Positions 51,436 through 59,607 of a stretch of DNA of 64,000 nucleotides are shown here, piece by piece. The stretch comes from Kiritimatiellia bacterium (lineage in GTDB: Bacteria > Verrucomicrobiota > Kiritimatiellia > RFP12 > UBA1067), in assembly GCA_016296065.1 (NCBI GenBank), contig JAEDKA010000003.1:1-64000 (forward strand), in the 5' to 3' direction. The notes under the pieces are model-generated. The model did no database searches. It had not been told where the DNA came from and saw nothing but the letters and a program-made list of their open reading frames with translations. Both the position numbers and the translations under genes were made by a program. Position 1 is the stretch's first letter, and each line of letters begins with the position of its first letter.

Positions 51436-52277
51436 CCGCCGCAGTAGAGCGGAAGGTGCAGATCCTGCCAGAAATAGTACCAGCCGAGGATACCAATCGT
51501 CACGCAGGCTGCGATCTGGACGATGAGGCTGGCGATGTTCGTGCCCTTAGAGACGTCAGGAATCGCATCGGCCGGAATCTCGGGAGCCGCGAACTTCGGC
51601 TGGTTGGCGGGCATGTCGGGAATGTCGGCGACATCCGGGATGTCGGCAACCTCTCCTTCCGCCGCACCGCCGGAGGTCGGCTTCTTGACGCCGAACTTGC
51701 CGGTGGGACGCACCGCACCGGGGCGCGAGATCTTGAGCGTCTTGCGCTGCGTGAGCGTGGGCTTCGCGGGCTCTTCCGCCACGGGGGCGGCAGGAGCAGG
51801 CTCGGGAGCTGGAATAGACGCCGTCTTCGAAATCGCGTCCGGACGCTTTATGCGGATCGTCTTCATCGGCGCTGCCTCGTTCTGCACAGGAGCAACACCC
51901 ATCGCGTCGGAGAGCGAGATACGGGCCGTGCGGGACTTCGCCGCCTGCTTCTGCTGCTCCGTAAGGTCCTGGTCTGCAATGATGCCCGTCTTGTGGAGAA
52001 TTGCCTGCTGCGGAATCTCCTGCGTGACGCCCTTGAGCTTCTGAGTGACGCTCTTTAGCTGCTCCATCGCGCCCCCCTCGGCGGGTGCGACAGGCGAAGG
52101 GGCCTGCGTGGGAAGCTTCATCCCGGGCTTGATCAACGGACGTGCAGTGCCGGTTCCGCCAAGCGTAGGCTTGCGGATGACGGGCTTTAGCTTAAGCGTC
52201 GACGCGCGAGGACGCGAAAGCGGGTTCGCGGGCGGCGGCTCGGAGCCGGAAACAGGTGTCATGTTCTCTTCTGCCAT
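51417..52277 (-). CDS. Pro/Ala-rich protein with C-terminal membrane anchor
   Basis: A 286-residue protein of unknown function. A long disordered Pro/Ala/Lys region carries repeated short motifs (ASTLKLKPVIRKPTLG, TIRIKRPDAISKTAS, TLKISRPGAVRPTGKFG), each a small basic TLK/IRIKRP box. A single transmembrane helix near the C-terminus (about 250-270, IASLIVQIAACVTIGILGWYYFW) is followed by a Cys/Gly-rich tail, CGGCGWGQ. It lies between frr and the permease gene. The repeated basic boxes could bind a common partner. No family was recognised. Confidence 0.65.
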   Translation of the reverse strand: MAEENMTPVSGSEPPPANPLSRPRASTLKLKPVIRKPTLGGTGTARPLIKPGMKLPTQAPSPVAPAEGGAMEQLKSVTQKLKGVTQEIPQQAILHKTGIIADQDLTEQQKQAAKSRTARISLSDAMGVAPVQNEAAPMKTIRIKRPDAISKTASIPAPEPAPAAPVAEEPAKPTLTQRKTLKISRPGAVRPTGKFGVKKPTSGGAAEGEVADIPDVADIPDMPANQPKFAAPEIPADAIPDVSKGTNIASLIVQIAACVTIGILGWYYFWQDLHLPLYCGGCGWGQ

Positions 52278-52331
52278 GTCAGACCTCCATTTTTAAGCGT
52301 TAACTTGAAACTTCAAACTTCATTAACCGAG

Positions 52332-52895
52332 TCAAACCGCCATCACCTCGGCCTCCTTGGCCTTCAGCTCTGCGTCGATCTTCGCGATGCCGTCGTCCGT
52401 CGCCTTCTGGATCTTGTCCAGCGCGGACTTCAGGTCGTCCTCGGAAATCTTCTTGTCTTTCTCGAGCTTCTTCGCGGCGTCGTTCGCGTCGCGGCGGACG
52501 TTGCGCATCGCGACCTTCTGGGCCTCGGCCTGCGTCTTCGCCGTCTTGACGATCTCCTTGCGGCGCTCCTCGTTGAGCTCGGGAACCGTGATGCGCACGA
52601 CCTTGCCGTCGCTCTGGGGCGTCACGCCGATGTTGGCGGCGAGAATCGCCTTCATGATTCCGTCGATCGTCGAAGGATCGAACGGAGTAATCTTGATCTG
52701 GCGCGGCTCGGGCGTCGAAATCGTCGCAATGTTCTTGAGGGGCTGTTTCGAGCCCCAGGCCTCGGCCTGGATGCCGTCAACCATCGCCGGGCTGGCCTTG
52801 CCGGTCCTGAGTCCGGCAAACTGCGATTTTAGCGTCTCGAAGCTCTTGCCGATCTTCGACGTTGCGTCATTCAAGACTTCCTGAACTGTCTCCAT
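52332..52895 (-). CDS. frr: Ribosome recycling factor
   Basis: Splits post-termination ribosomes with EF-G. The 187 residues are the normal length. Motifs include FAGLRTGKASPAMVDGIQ near the N-terminus, a domain II with ATISTPEPRQIKITPFDPST, and VRITVPELNEERRKEIVK. It lies 47 nt downstream of pyrH, in the usual pyrH-frr order. Confidence 0.96.
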   Translation of the reverse strand: METVQEVLNDATSKIGKSFETLKSQFAGLRTGKASPAMVDGIQAEAWGSKQPLKNIATISTPEPRQIKITPFDPSTIDGIMKAILAANIGVTPQSDGKVVRITVPELNEERRKEIVKTAKTQAEAQKVAMRNVRRDANDAAKKLEKDKKISEDDLKSALDKIQKATDDGIAKIDAELKAKEAEVMAV

Positions 52896-52942
52896 GTCTT
52901 TCTTGCCTTTCTACGGTATTTCCACTTTTCTGCTTTCAGCTT

Positions 52943-53671
52943 TCAACTTACCACGGTGCCGACCGTCTTGCCGCGCACGACGCCTTCAAGCGCCTTCGGG
53001 TCGAAGAAGTCAAAAACTATGATCGGGATGTTGTTGTCCATGCAAAGCGCAAAAGCCGCGGAGTCCATGACCTTGAGCCGTTTCTCCAGCGCCGTCTCGT
53101 ACTTGAGCGAACCGTACTTCTTCGCGTTCGGATCCTTCTTCGGGTCTGCCGTGTAGATGCCGTCGACCTTCGTCGCCTTGAGAAGAGCGTCAGCGCCAAT
53201 CTCGCTCGCCTTGAGCGCCGCGGCGGAGTCGGTCGAGAAGTAGGGATTTCCAGTGCCGCCGCCGAAAATCACGACGCGGCCCTTCTCGAAGTGCCTGAGC
53301 GCGCGACGCTGGATGAATGGCTCCGCGAGCTTGGGCATCTCGATCGAAGTCATCACGCGCGTGGGCACGCCGATGGACTCGAGCGCATTCATCATCGCGA
53401 GTGCGTTGATGATCGTCGCGAGCATTCCCATCGAGTCGCCTGTGACTCGGTTGACACCCTTGCCAGCACCCGTGAGACCGCGAAAGATATTGCCGCCGCC
53501 AAGAACGATGCCGACCTCCACGCCCATGGAGTGTATCTTCTTGATCCGCTCCGCCATGAAAGCAAGATTACCCGGGTCGATGCACTCGCCCGTTTCCTTG
53601 TTGCCAAGCACTTCCCCGGACAGTTTCAGGAGTATCCGGTGATACTTGACTTTACATGCAGTTTTTTTCAC
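52943..53671 (-). CDS. pyrH: UMP kinase
   Basis: Phosphorylates UMP in pyrimidine nucleotide synthesis. The protein has 242 residues. Motifs are HRILLKLSGEVLGNKETGE (start region), GIVLGGGNIFRG, GVPTRVMTS, FGGGTGNPYFSTDSAAALKA (UMP site) and TKVDGIYTADPKKDPNAKKY. The start is taken as GTG at 53669-53671, because TATAAT (53679-53684) lies 7 nt upstream and the longer frame has no homology. The ATG that overlaps it is out of frame. Confidence 0.93.
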   Translation of the reverse strand: MKKTACKVKYHRILLKLSGEVLGNKETGECIDPGNLAFMAERIKKIHSMGVEVGIVLGGGNIFRGLTGAGKGVNRVTGDSMGMLATIINALAMMNALESIGVPTRVMTSIEMPKLAEPFIQRRALRHFEKGRVVIFGGGTGNPYFSTDSAAALKASEIGADALLKATKVDGIYTADPKKDPNAKKYGSLKYETALEKRLKVMDSAAFALCMDNNIPIIVFDFFDPKALEGVVRGKTVGTVVS

Positions 53672-53690
53672 ATTGGGAATTATAGCAAAA
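53672..53690 (-). promoter_or_regulatory. Leaderless-type promoter of pyrH
   Basis: TTTTTGCTATAAT has its -10 box at 53679-53684, 7 nt from the GTG start. Confidence 0.5.
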
Positions 53691-53763
53691 ATGCGCTGCG
53701 CCGACAATACAGCCCAGGGAAGATTTTTCGGAGACATCCCGATCCTGCCAAACCGGCCGCCGG

Positions 53764-54282
53764 TCATTCGGGGAAGCTCTCGACTACGGTAGCGATCAGC
53801 CACGGACCCTTGGTACGGCCGAGGAGCGCGGACCAGAACCAGCTCGGGACGTCTGGCAGCGTCGAGCCGTCCGCGGCGCGAATCTGCTCGCGCACTACAA
53901 GCGACTCGCCGCCCTTCTCCGCGCGGAAGCGCGACCACTCGCCGGAATCGAGCCGCTCCATGGGCAGCGGCTCGACGGACCATCCGCTCGCCGCAAGACA
54001 CGTTGCAGCGCTATGCACGCGGTGGGTCGCACGGTCCGTCTCGCGCAGGATCACTACCTTGCCGCCTGCGGTGTAGCGTCCGATCTTCCCCGGGAACCCC
54101 TCCGCAAACGCCGCCTCGCGCTCCGTGAGCGGCTCCTCGACTAGACGAGCGCCTTCGAAGGTGGTTGGAGCAATGGGGTTGCGTCCTTCGGCCCGAAGGA
54201 CCTCGGACCTTGACGCGCGGGGCGAACCGCGGAACACGAGCAGCGCGGCGGCGATGAACAACACCCAGGCGAGGCGTCTCAT
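53764..54282 (-). CDS. EpsI-like exosortase-associated protein
   Basis: A 172-residue protein with an N-terminal hydrophobic anchor (about 4-18, LAWVLFIAAALLVF). The extracytoplasmic part carries THRVHSAATCLAASGW (His90, Cys95, Gly100-Trp101), which matches the H-x4-C-x4-GW core of EpsI-type proteins found with exosortases. The remainder is beta-rich. EpsI proteins support exosortase-linked polysaccharide or sorting systems; their exact role is unsettled. Its start overlaps the exosortase stop by ATGA, so the two genes are coupled. Confidence 0.72.
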   Translation of the reverse strand: MRRLAWVLFIAAALLVFRGSPRASRSEVLRAEGRNPIAPTTFEGARLVEEPLTEREAAFAEGFPGKIGRYTAGGKVVILRETDRATHRVHSAATCLAASGWSVEPLPMERLDSGEWSRFRAEKGGESLVVREQIRAADGSTLPDVPSWFWSALLGRTKGPWLIATVVESFPE

Positions 54283-55106
54283 TTCGACCTCCCCGAAATG
54301 AAATGGGCCAAGAGCGCGATTGCGACGATTGCCGGCACGAGCAGAACGCAGCCGACGGCGGAATGCGCGCCCCGCGAAAGTTCGGTGCCGCGCAGCGCGA
54401 ACGCGGTGAGCGCGACTATGCGCGCGACATTCGCGACGAGAACGGCGAATAAAGCCACGACCGCAAGGAGCGCTGTGCGCCACCAGTTCAGCCTGAACAG
54501 CGCGGCAAGCACGAACGCCGTCAACGCTCCGGCCCCGAGCATGTGCACTCCCGCGCACGGGACGTCAACCCAGACCGACGTTCCCCCGACTGCGATCTCG
54601 AGCCCCGTCTGCACGACAGGCAGTCCCGCAAACCCTAGAAGCGCGACGGCAGCTGCAGTTGCTATGGAACGCAGAGGAAGTCCGAGAAAGAGATCGAGTA
54701 TCATCATCGTCGGAAGGCCCATGAAGGCAAGGCCGAGATACGGACACAGCGGCGCGCCCGTCGGCAGCAGCAGCGGAACACCGCAAAGAATCGCGAAGAC
54801 GCCGCTCGCCGTCGGAGGAACCACGCCGCGCAGCAGATGAAACGCCACGAGCCCCGCGGCCGCGAGAATAAGGCTCCATGTCGGCGGAGCGAGTCCAGGT
54901 CCGACATCGGCGGCGCGCGTCATGGTCCGAGGCCCTCCAGGCCGAAGGACAAACCATTCCCTGTCCGCCAGCCCCGCGAGCGCCGCCCACGCCACGACGT
55001 CTATGTCGATCGGCTCGGCGAAGCGGCGCACCCACCACGCCCAGAGAGGCGCGAGAGACGCCGCCCAAACCACGACGGCGGCAATACGCTCGACGGCCGG
55101 CTTCAT
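54279..55106 (-). CDS. Exosortase-family transpeptidase/protease
   Basis: A 275-residue integral membrane protein with about eight helices. The catalytic triad of exosortases is visible: Cys184 in VDVPCAGVHML, Arg229 in NVARIVAL and His248 in GAHSAVG. Known exosortases cleave C-terminal PEP-CTERM signals at the membrane and pass the protein to a glycan or lipid. The start is placed at MKPAVERI, which overlaps the stop of the VIT-PEP-CTERM gene by ATGA. The three genes clearly form one dedicated unit. The subtype (for example XrtN-like or another) is not determined. Confidence 0.87.
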   Translation of the reverse strand: MKPAVERIAAVVVWAASLAPLWAWWVRRFAEPIDIDVVAWAALAGLADREWFVLRPGGPRTMTRAADVGPGLAPPTWSLILAAAGLVAFHLLRGVVPPTASGVFAILCGVPLLLPTGAPLCPYLGLAFMGLPTMMILDLFLGLPLRSIATAAAVALLGFAGLPVVQTGLEIAVGGTSVWVDVPCAGVHMLGAGALTAFVLAALFRLNWWRTALLAVVALFAVLVANVARIVALTAFALRGTELSRGAHSAVGCVLLVPAIVAIALLAHFISGRSK

Positions 55107-57331
55107 GCGCGGCGCGCGGCGCGGCGGCGGAGCGCCATGACGCAGAGAAGGACGCAGAACGCAATCGCGAGGCACAGGACGGACGACGGCTCGGGAACGG
55201 TCGGCACGCTCTCCGCGTTCACCTGTTTGAGACCGTTGTCCTCGTACTGCTGCTGCGACTCGAGCACCACCGCGCCGGTCACTGGCGTCACGATGTGCCA
55301 CGGGAGCGACAGCTCCTGCGCGACGCTTAGCGTCGTCGGATGTCCAGGCTTGTAGAGAAGCGCTGTCTCCTCTGCGGCCCAGAGGCGACCGAGGTGCTTC
55401 GACGCCAGCGGCGCGCCCTGCGGCACCTCGTTCTTCGCGACCTTCTCGCGCGTCGCGCGCCAGCCCTCGCCACTGAGCGCGGACGCGACAATCCCCGACT
55501 TGCCGAAGGTTCCGTCCCTGCGCGCGGCGAGCGCTTCGGAAGTCAACGAGACGACGCGCTCCGACTGCGGGAGAGATTCGAGGATGGCGCACGGCCCTTC
55601 AGTCACCTGAAGATCGAAGAAACGGACCTTCTCCGCCTTGTTGAGCGCAGCCGCTAGCGCGTCGCCTGTCTCGTCCGCGACGGGCTGCGGACCGTGCACC
55701 CATACGAGCGCGGCAGATTCGCCGCGCTTGCCGAGAGAGGCGACGGCCTTGAGGAGCGTGCGCAGATTGGGTCGTCCGCCGACGCACTTGAGGTCCTCCG
55801 TAAACGCATCCCAGGCGTATTCCGGGACAACGTCGCCGACGATCCAGTGTTCGCGCTGAATGTTCGTCGGGAGAGAGTATATCTCGCGGCAGACGGCGGG
55901 CATCGCGTCCTTCATCGCCGCGGAAGTGTCTATCACGACCGCAATGCGCTTAGGCTCCCAGCGCTTCTCGACGCCGGAGGTCTGTAGAATCGCGGAATCT
56001 GCAAGCGCTGCGAATCCGTCCTCGGCATAATAGCAATGCTGCGGAAGCGCGCTTTCGAAGGCAACCTGCTCCGCCGCGGGAAGTCCGGGGAGATCGGTCG
56101 CGACGGCGAAGTTGCGCTCGAGAATAGCGGGGGCGGGGAGGCGCGCGGACTTCCCGTCCGCGGCGACGTCCATCGGGATCGTCACGCCGACGCGTATCTT
56201 CATCTCGCCTCCGCCGCGCGGGACGGGGAAGCACTGGATCTGCACCTGGTCTGGTCCGCACACGTTCACGAGAAGCGGATCGCGGTTCCTGCGCACGACC
56301 GATTCATAGGCGCGGCGGACATCCCCCTTCTTTCCGAACGCGGCCTCGCACTCCTCGCCGTTGATCCAGAGCGTGACGCGGGATACTACCGCGCCGTGGG
56401 GCAGCGCGATCCTCATGCGCGCCTCGCGGTCAGAATGCCAGGTGTTTCCGAATGTCATAGTCCATTCGCCATAGCCGATTCCGGCGGTCTTGTCGAGCGT
56501 CGTCTCCCATGCGGAGCCCTTCATGGAAAGCCCCTCCAGCTCCCCGCCGACCTTCTCGCCGCCGGTGATCATGTCCCAGCTGAAGCCCCTGCGTCCGCGG
56601 CTCCACCAGCCTGCGAGCGCGACGGACGGATCCTCTCCGGTCACGCGGTAGTAGATGCTCGACCCCTCTTCGTGTGAAATCGGATCGCTTCCGACGATCA
56701 TCTTCGTGAGCGACACCTGGAATGGACCGCGAGAATATCCGCGGCAGAGCTCCTTGAGGACGTCGGTTCTCGTCGAGATGCGGCAGAGGCGGATTCCGCG
56801 CTCGGCGGTGGCGGGATCGGACGACCTGGCGAGTTTGACGCCGTACGCCATAAGTCCGCCGTCCGCAAGGAGGATTCCGCACACGGCGAGCGCGGCAAAT
56901 GCGCCGCGCCAGAAGCCAGGGCCCTTGGCGAGGCGGTGCCGGAGAATGAGCGCGGTCAAGAACGCGAAGAACGGAGCGCACGGGAGGAGTCCGATAAGCC
57001 CTACGCCGAAATACCAGAAGAACAGGCAAGCCAGGACGATTCCGAAGAACGAGAGCGGCGCAAACAAGATCGCGTACATCACCGAAACGACGACCGTGAA
57101 GCCGGCGAGTGCGCGGAGCCACGTGCTGTCGCGTCCCTTCTCGTCTTTGACGGCGAGTAAAAGGAGGAGGTTTGCGATCGGGACGGACGCGACAAGCGCG
57201 CCGTGTATCCACGTCGGCATCGGGTCGACGCCGATCTCCGAACACATTCCCGTCGACAGCTCCGTCACGAACGCCGCCGCGGGGAGAATTACGCCGAATA
57301 TGACAAGAAGCACTTTGTTCACTGTTTTCAT
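55103..57331 (-). CDS. VIT-domain integral membrane protein with PEP-CTERM signal
   Basis: A 742-residue protein with start MKTVNKVLL and AAAGGAACAAC upstream. About five N-terminal helices occupy the first 180 residues, followed by a VIT-like beta domain (about 230-420, with WTMTFGNTWHSDREARMRIA and FPVPRGGGEMKIRVGVTIPM) and a vWA-like region (RIAVVIDTSAAMKD near 465). The C-terminal signal is VPEPSSVLCLAIAF plus a hydrophobic stretch and RRRAARRA (712-742). The multi-helix PEP-CTERM architecture fits TIGR02921-like and exosortase-linked VIT proteins. As the only PEP-CTERM protein I found here, it is probably the substrate of the adjacent exosortase. An inverted repeat (ATAAATGC / GCATTTAT, 57352-57390) lies in its leader. 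Confidence 0.82.
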   Translation of the reverse strand: MKTVNKVLLVIFGVILPAAAFVTELSTGMCSEIGVDPMPTWIHGALVASVPIANLLLLLAVKDEKGRDSTWLRALAGFTVVVSVMYAILFAPLSFFGIVLACLFFWYFGVGLIGLLPCAPFFAFLTALILRHRLAKGPGFWRGAFAALAVCGILLADGGLMAYGVKLARSSDPATAERGIRLCRISTRTDVLKELCRGYSRGPFQVSLTKMIVGSDPISHEEGSSIYYRVTGEDPSVALAGWWSRGRRGFSWDMITGGEKVGGELEGLSMKGSAWETTLDKTAGIGYGEWTMTFGNTWHSDREARMRIALPHGAVVSRVTLWINGEECEAAFGKKGDVRRAYESVVRRNRDPLLVNVCGPDQVQIQCFPVPRGGGEMKIRVGVTIPMDVAADGKSARLPAPAILERNFAVATDLPGLPAAEQVAFESALPQHCYYAEDGFAALADSAILQTSGVEKRWEPKRIAVVIDTSAAMKDAMPAVCREIYSLPTNIQREHWIVGDVVPEYAWDAFTEDLKCVGGRPNLRTLLKAVASLGKRGESAALVWVHGPQPVADETGDALAAALNKAEKVRFFDLQVTEGPCAILESLPQSERVVSLTSEALAARRDGTFGKSGIVASALSGEGWRATREKVAKNEVPQGAPLASKHLGRLWAAEETALLYKPGHPTTLSVAQELSLPWHIVTPVTGAVVLESQQQYEDNGLKQVNAESVPTVPEPSSVLCLAIAFCVLLCVMALRRRAARRA

Positions 57332-57351
57332 TTGTTGTTCCTTTCGATTGT

Positions 57352-57390
57352 ATAAATGCACTCCGTCGGCGAAAATGTCACCGCATTTAT
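57352..57390. promoter_or_regulatory. Inverted repeat upstream of the exosortase operon
   Basis: The arms ATAAATGC (57352-57359) and GCATTTAT (57383-57390) are separated by 23 nt. A TATAAA box overlaps the outer arm on the minus strand. It may be a regulator site or part of the promoter. Confidence 0.35.
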
Positions 57391-57497
57391 ATTTTGCCGC
57401 TTCGCGCTTGAGCCGGCCACGACCTTCCCTCGCGGTCATCCTGCGACAGCCGCCCGACGGCCCATATCCCGACGCTCACCATTCGAATGCGGTCTTG

Positions 57498-58121
57498 TCA
57501 CTTCGCCTGCCGCACAGCCAGCACCTCGGCGATGTACACGATGTGCAGATCGGCGGCCGAGGAGTACCACTTCTCGAACTGCGCGCGGTCAATGAACGAC
57601 GCCTCCGTCATCGGCTGGCGGTAGAGCGTCCGGCATTCGAGCACGAGGTTCGCTTCCTTGAACGTCGGCGGCTTCACCGCTTCCGACGCGACGGGCGTGA
57701 GACCGGTGAGCGCCATCTTGTCGCAGTCGCGTCCGCTTTTCGTTCCGCAGACGGTCAGCGCCTTTCTGTATTTCTCGGGGAACGCCGAAAGCGTGAACTC
57801 CGCCCGTGCGTCGAGGAACTCGCGCGTGTACCGCGTCGGACGCACGACGACGGCGACGACTGGCCTGCCCCACATCGTCCCCGCGAATCCCCAGCTCACG
57901 GTCATCGTGTTCCACTTCGCGGAGAAGTCTCCGCCGGTCAGCAGAAACCAGCCCTTGTCAAACTGCGCGAACGGCCTCGCGACGAATTCGGAGGGCTCGA
58001 CCCTGTTCATTTCGTTGTCCATTTTCTCTCCTTTTGTCTGTGCAAATATCCGCGGGGCGGCGAATGCCGCTGCACCCGCCACCGCCCCGGACATGAAATC
58101 CTTTCTCGACAGATTCTTCAT
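57498..58121 (-). CDS. Flavin reductase-family protein with Tat-like signal
   Basis: A 207-residue protein. The N-terminal 30 residues resemble a twin-arginine export signal (NLSRKDFMSGAVAGAAAFAA, with RK in place of RR). The mature part is a flavin reductase-like domain (PF01613) with WNTMTVSWGFAGTMWGRPVV and RPTRYTREFLDARAEFTLSA. It probably binds FMN and may act as an oxidoreductase outside the cytoplasm if exported. It overlaps the nitroreductase stop by ATGA. Confidence 0.82.
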   Translation of the reverse strand: MKNLSRKDFMSGAVAGAAAFAAPRIFAQTKGEKMDNEMNRVEPSEFVARPFAQFDKGWFLLTGGDFSAKWNTMTVSWGFAGTMWGRPVVAVVVRPTRYTREFLDARAEFTLSAFPEKYRKALTVCGTKSGRDCDKMALTGLTPVASEAVKPPTFKEANLVLECRTLYRQPMTEASFIDRAQFEKWYSSAADLHIVYIAEVLAVRQAK

Positions 58122-58630
58122 ATTGTCGCCACGAGTTCGGAGACGCTCTTGCGGGTTGAGTGCAGAGGCGAAGGCTTGGCTGCGGGATCGGCGTATCCGA
58201 CAGGGAAGATCGCGACGAGATCGTAGCCGGCGAGTTCGGGGATGAGTTCCTGGAGCTTCGGCGCGTCGAAGTGTCCTACCCACGTCGTGGCGAGTCCCTG
58301 GTCCTCGATGGCGAGCATCATGTGGGTAGCCACTATCGTCGCGTCGACATCTGCGAAGTTGGCGTTGTCCGCAGGGCGCACCCACGCCTCCTCGCGCTTC
58401 GCCCCGACGATGAGGAACACTCCTGCGCCGAAGGTAAACGGCGTCACGTCGTGTATCGCCTTGAGCGCATCGGGCGACTTGGCGACCCAAATCCTGAACG
58501 GCTGCTTGTTGACCGCCGTCGGCGCAAGTATGCCCGCCTCTATAATCGCGTCGAGCTTCTCCTGCTCCACGGGTTTCGCCGCCAGCTTGCGGCACGAGTA
58601 ACGCTTCCTTGCCAAATCATTGAACGACAT
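58118..58630 (-). CDS. Nitroreductase-family protein
   Basis: A 170-residue FMN-binding oxidoreductase using NAD(P)H. It begins MSFNDLARKRYSCRKL, with the FMN/active-site motif ILAPTAVNKQPFRIWVA and MMLAIEDQGLATTWVGHFDAP. It is a short nitroreductase without a signal peptide, so cytoplasmic. A clear AAGGAG lies 6 nt before ATG. It is coupled by ATGA to the flavin reductase-family gene. The substrate is not determined. Confidence 0.9.
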   Translation of the reverse strand: MSFNDLARKRYSCRKLAAKPVEQEKLDAIIEAGILAPTAVNKQPFRIWVAKSPDALKAIHDVTPFTFGAGVFLIVGAKREEAWVRPADNANFADVDATIVATHMMLAIEDQGLATTWVGHFDAPKLQELIPELAGYDLVAIFPVGYADPAAKPSPLHSTRKSVSELVATI

Positions 58631-58689
58631 TGTTTTTCTCCTTGTTTAGTTGTTTATTGAAACTGCTGTGACGTTTGTTTTAGATACTC

Positions 58690-58782
58690 ATAATTCTGTT
58701 AATTCTGTCAATCATGTGTCTTAAAACCTCCCGTGCTTTTTTGTTTAGACACATCATTTACAGAATTTACAGAATTAAGACC
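58690..58782. repeat. Palindromic repeat at the GxxExxY 3' end
   Basis: The arms ATAATTCTGTTAATTCTGTC (about 58690) and TTACAGAATTTACAGAATTA (58758 on) flank ATGTGTCTTAAAA / TTTAGACACAT. The end of the GxxExxY gene lies inside this element and encodes LNSVNSVNDVSKQK. Confidence 0.85.
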
Positions 58783-59166
58783 TGTTGTGGTTTTGGGGCG
58801 ATAGACGCGATATTTGTGCTTGCGCTCAAGCGATGCTGCACCGAAGTTGATAAGCAGCCCATCGTCTATTCCCGTTGCAGCAAGGTAATTGACAAGCTGT
58901 GCCTCATGCGCAGCACACAAGGCAGAGACAGCCTTCAACTCAAGAATCATGCACTTCTCGACAATGATGTCTGCCCTGTAGTCGCCAACACGTACACCCT
59001 TGTATTCTACGGGAATCGGAACTTCCTTCTCGCATTCAAGGCCAAGCTCCTTCAATTCGATCATCAAGGCGTTCTTATACACCTCTTCTAGATAGCCCGG
59101 CCCGAAATGCCTATGCACCGCCATTGCTGCGCCTGTTATCTTGTAGCGAAGTTCCTCAACATTCAT
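58708..59166 (-). CDS. GxxExxY protein (PD-(D/E)XK nuclease-fold family)
   Basis: A 152-residue protein with start MNVEELRYK. The name-giving motif GPGYLEEVYKNAL lies near the N-terminus. A nuclease-like core follows: VGDYRADIIVEKCMILELKAV, which fits a PD-(D/E)XK active site (Asp, Glu, Lys). The family (PF13366/TIGR04256) is common and multicopy in PVC and related genomes; its function is unknown. Both ends lie at copies of the same palindromic repeat, and the last about 20 residues are repeat-encoded. The whole has the look of a mobile cassette. Confidence 0.85.
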   Translation of the reverse strand: MNVEELRYKITGAAMAVHRHFGPGYLEEVYKNALMIELKELGLECEKEVPIPVEYKGVRVGDYRADIIVEKCMILELKAVSALCAAHEAQLVNYLAATGIDDGLLINFGAASLERKHKYRVYRPKTTTGLNSVNSVNDVSKQKSTGGFKTHD

Positions 59167-59520
59167 AATTCTGTTAATTCTGTTAATCATGTGTCTTAAA
59201 ACCTTCCGCGCCTTTTTGTTTAGACACATCATTTACAGAATTTACAGAATTGAGTGGCTCGCGATTGAAATAGGCAACGGGCCTTTTGCATTCCGTTCTC
59301 CCGCGCGAATCTCCAGCTACTTTAATTCTGTTAATTCTGTTAATCATGTGTCTTAAAAACTTTCCGTGCTTTTTTGTTTAGACACATCATTTACAGAATT
59401 TACAGAATTGATGGTCTCGCGATTGAAATAGGCAACGGGCCTTTTGCATTCCGCTCTCCAGTGCGAATCTCCAGCTACTTTAATTCTGTTAATTCTGTTA
59501 ATCATGTGTCTTAAAAACTA
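59166..59520. repeat. 157-158-bp tandem repeats with palindromic ends
   Basis: Two full units (59166-59322 and 59323-59480) and a partial third (59481-59520). Each contains an inverted TTAATTCTGTTAATTCTG ... ACAGAATTTACAGAATT element and a shared spacer with GGCAACGGGCCTTTTGC. The repeats occupy the gap between GxxExxY and the small reading frame at 59518; no other gene is seen here. Confidence 0.85.
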
Positions 59521-59592
59521 TTCGTAGTCGGTTTCCATCTTCTTCTCGATCTCGCTCTCAATCCGCCCCATGTTGTCGATGTTGTCGGACAT
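59518..59592 (-). CDS. Short reading frame or truncated gene remnant
   Basis: A 24-residue frame (MSDNIDNMGRIESEIEKKME... ending DYE) with GGAG upstream. It lies 15 nt after the AlbA_2 gene and ends exactly where the tandem repeats begin. It could be a real small peptide, or the start of a gene cut off by the repeats. No family was recognised. Confidence 0.3.
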   Translation of the reverse strand: MSDNIDNMGRIESEIEKKMETDYE

Positions 59593-59607
59593 TGTCATCT
59601 CCTTATC

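Noticed and set aside
59166..59520. Possible CRISPR array
   Set aside because: The unit is 157-158 nt, there are only about 2.3 copies, no short regular repeat-spacer pattern is present and no cas gene is nearby. It is a palindromic tandem repeat.
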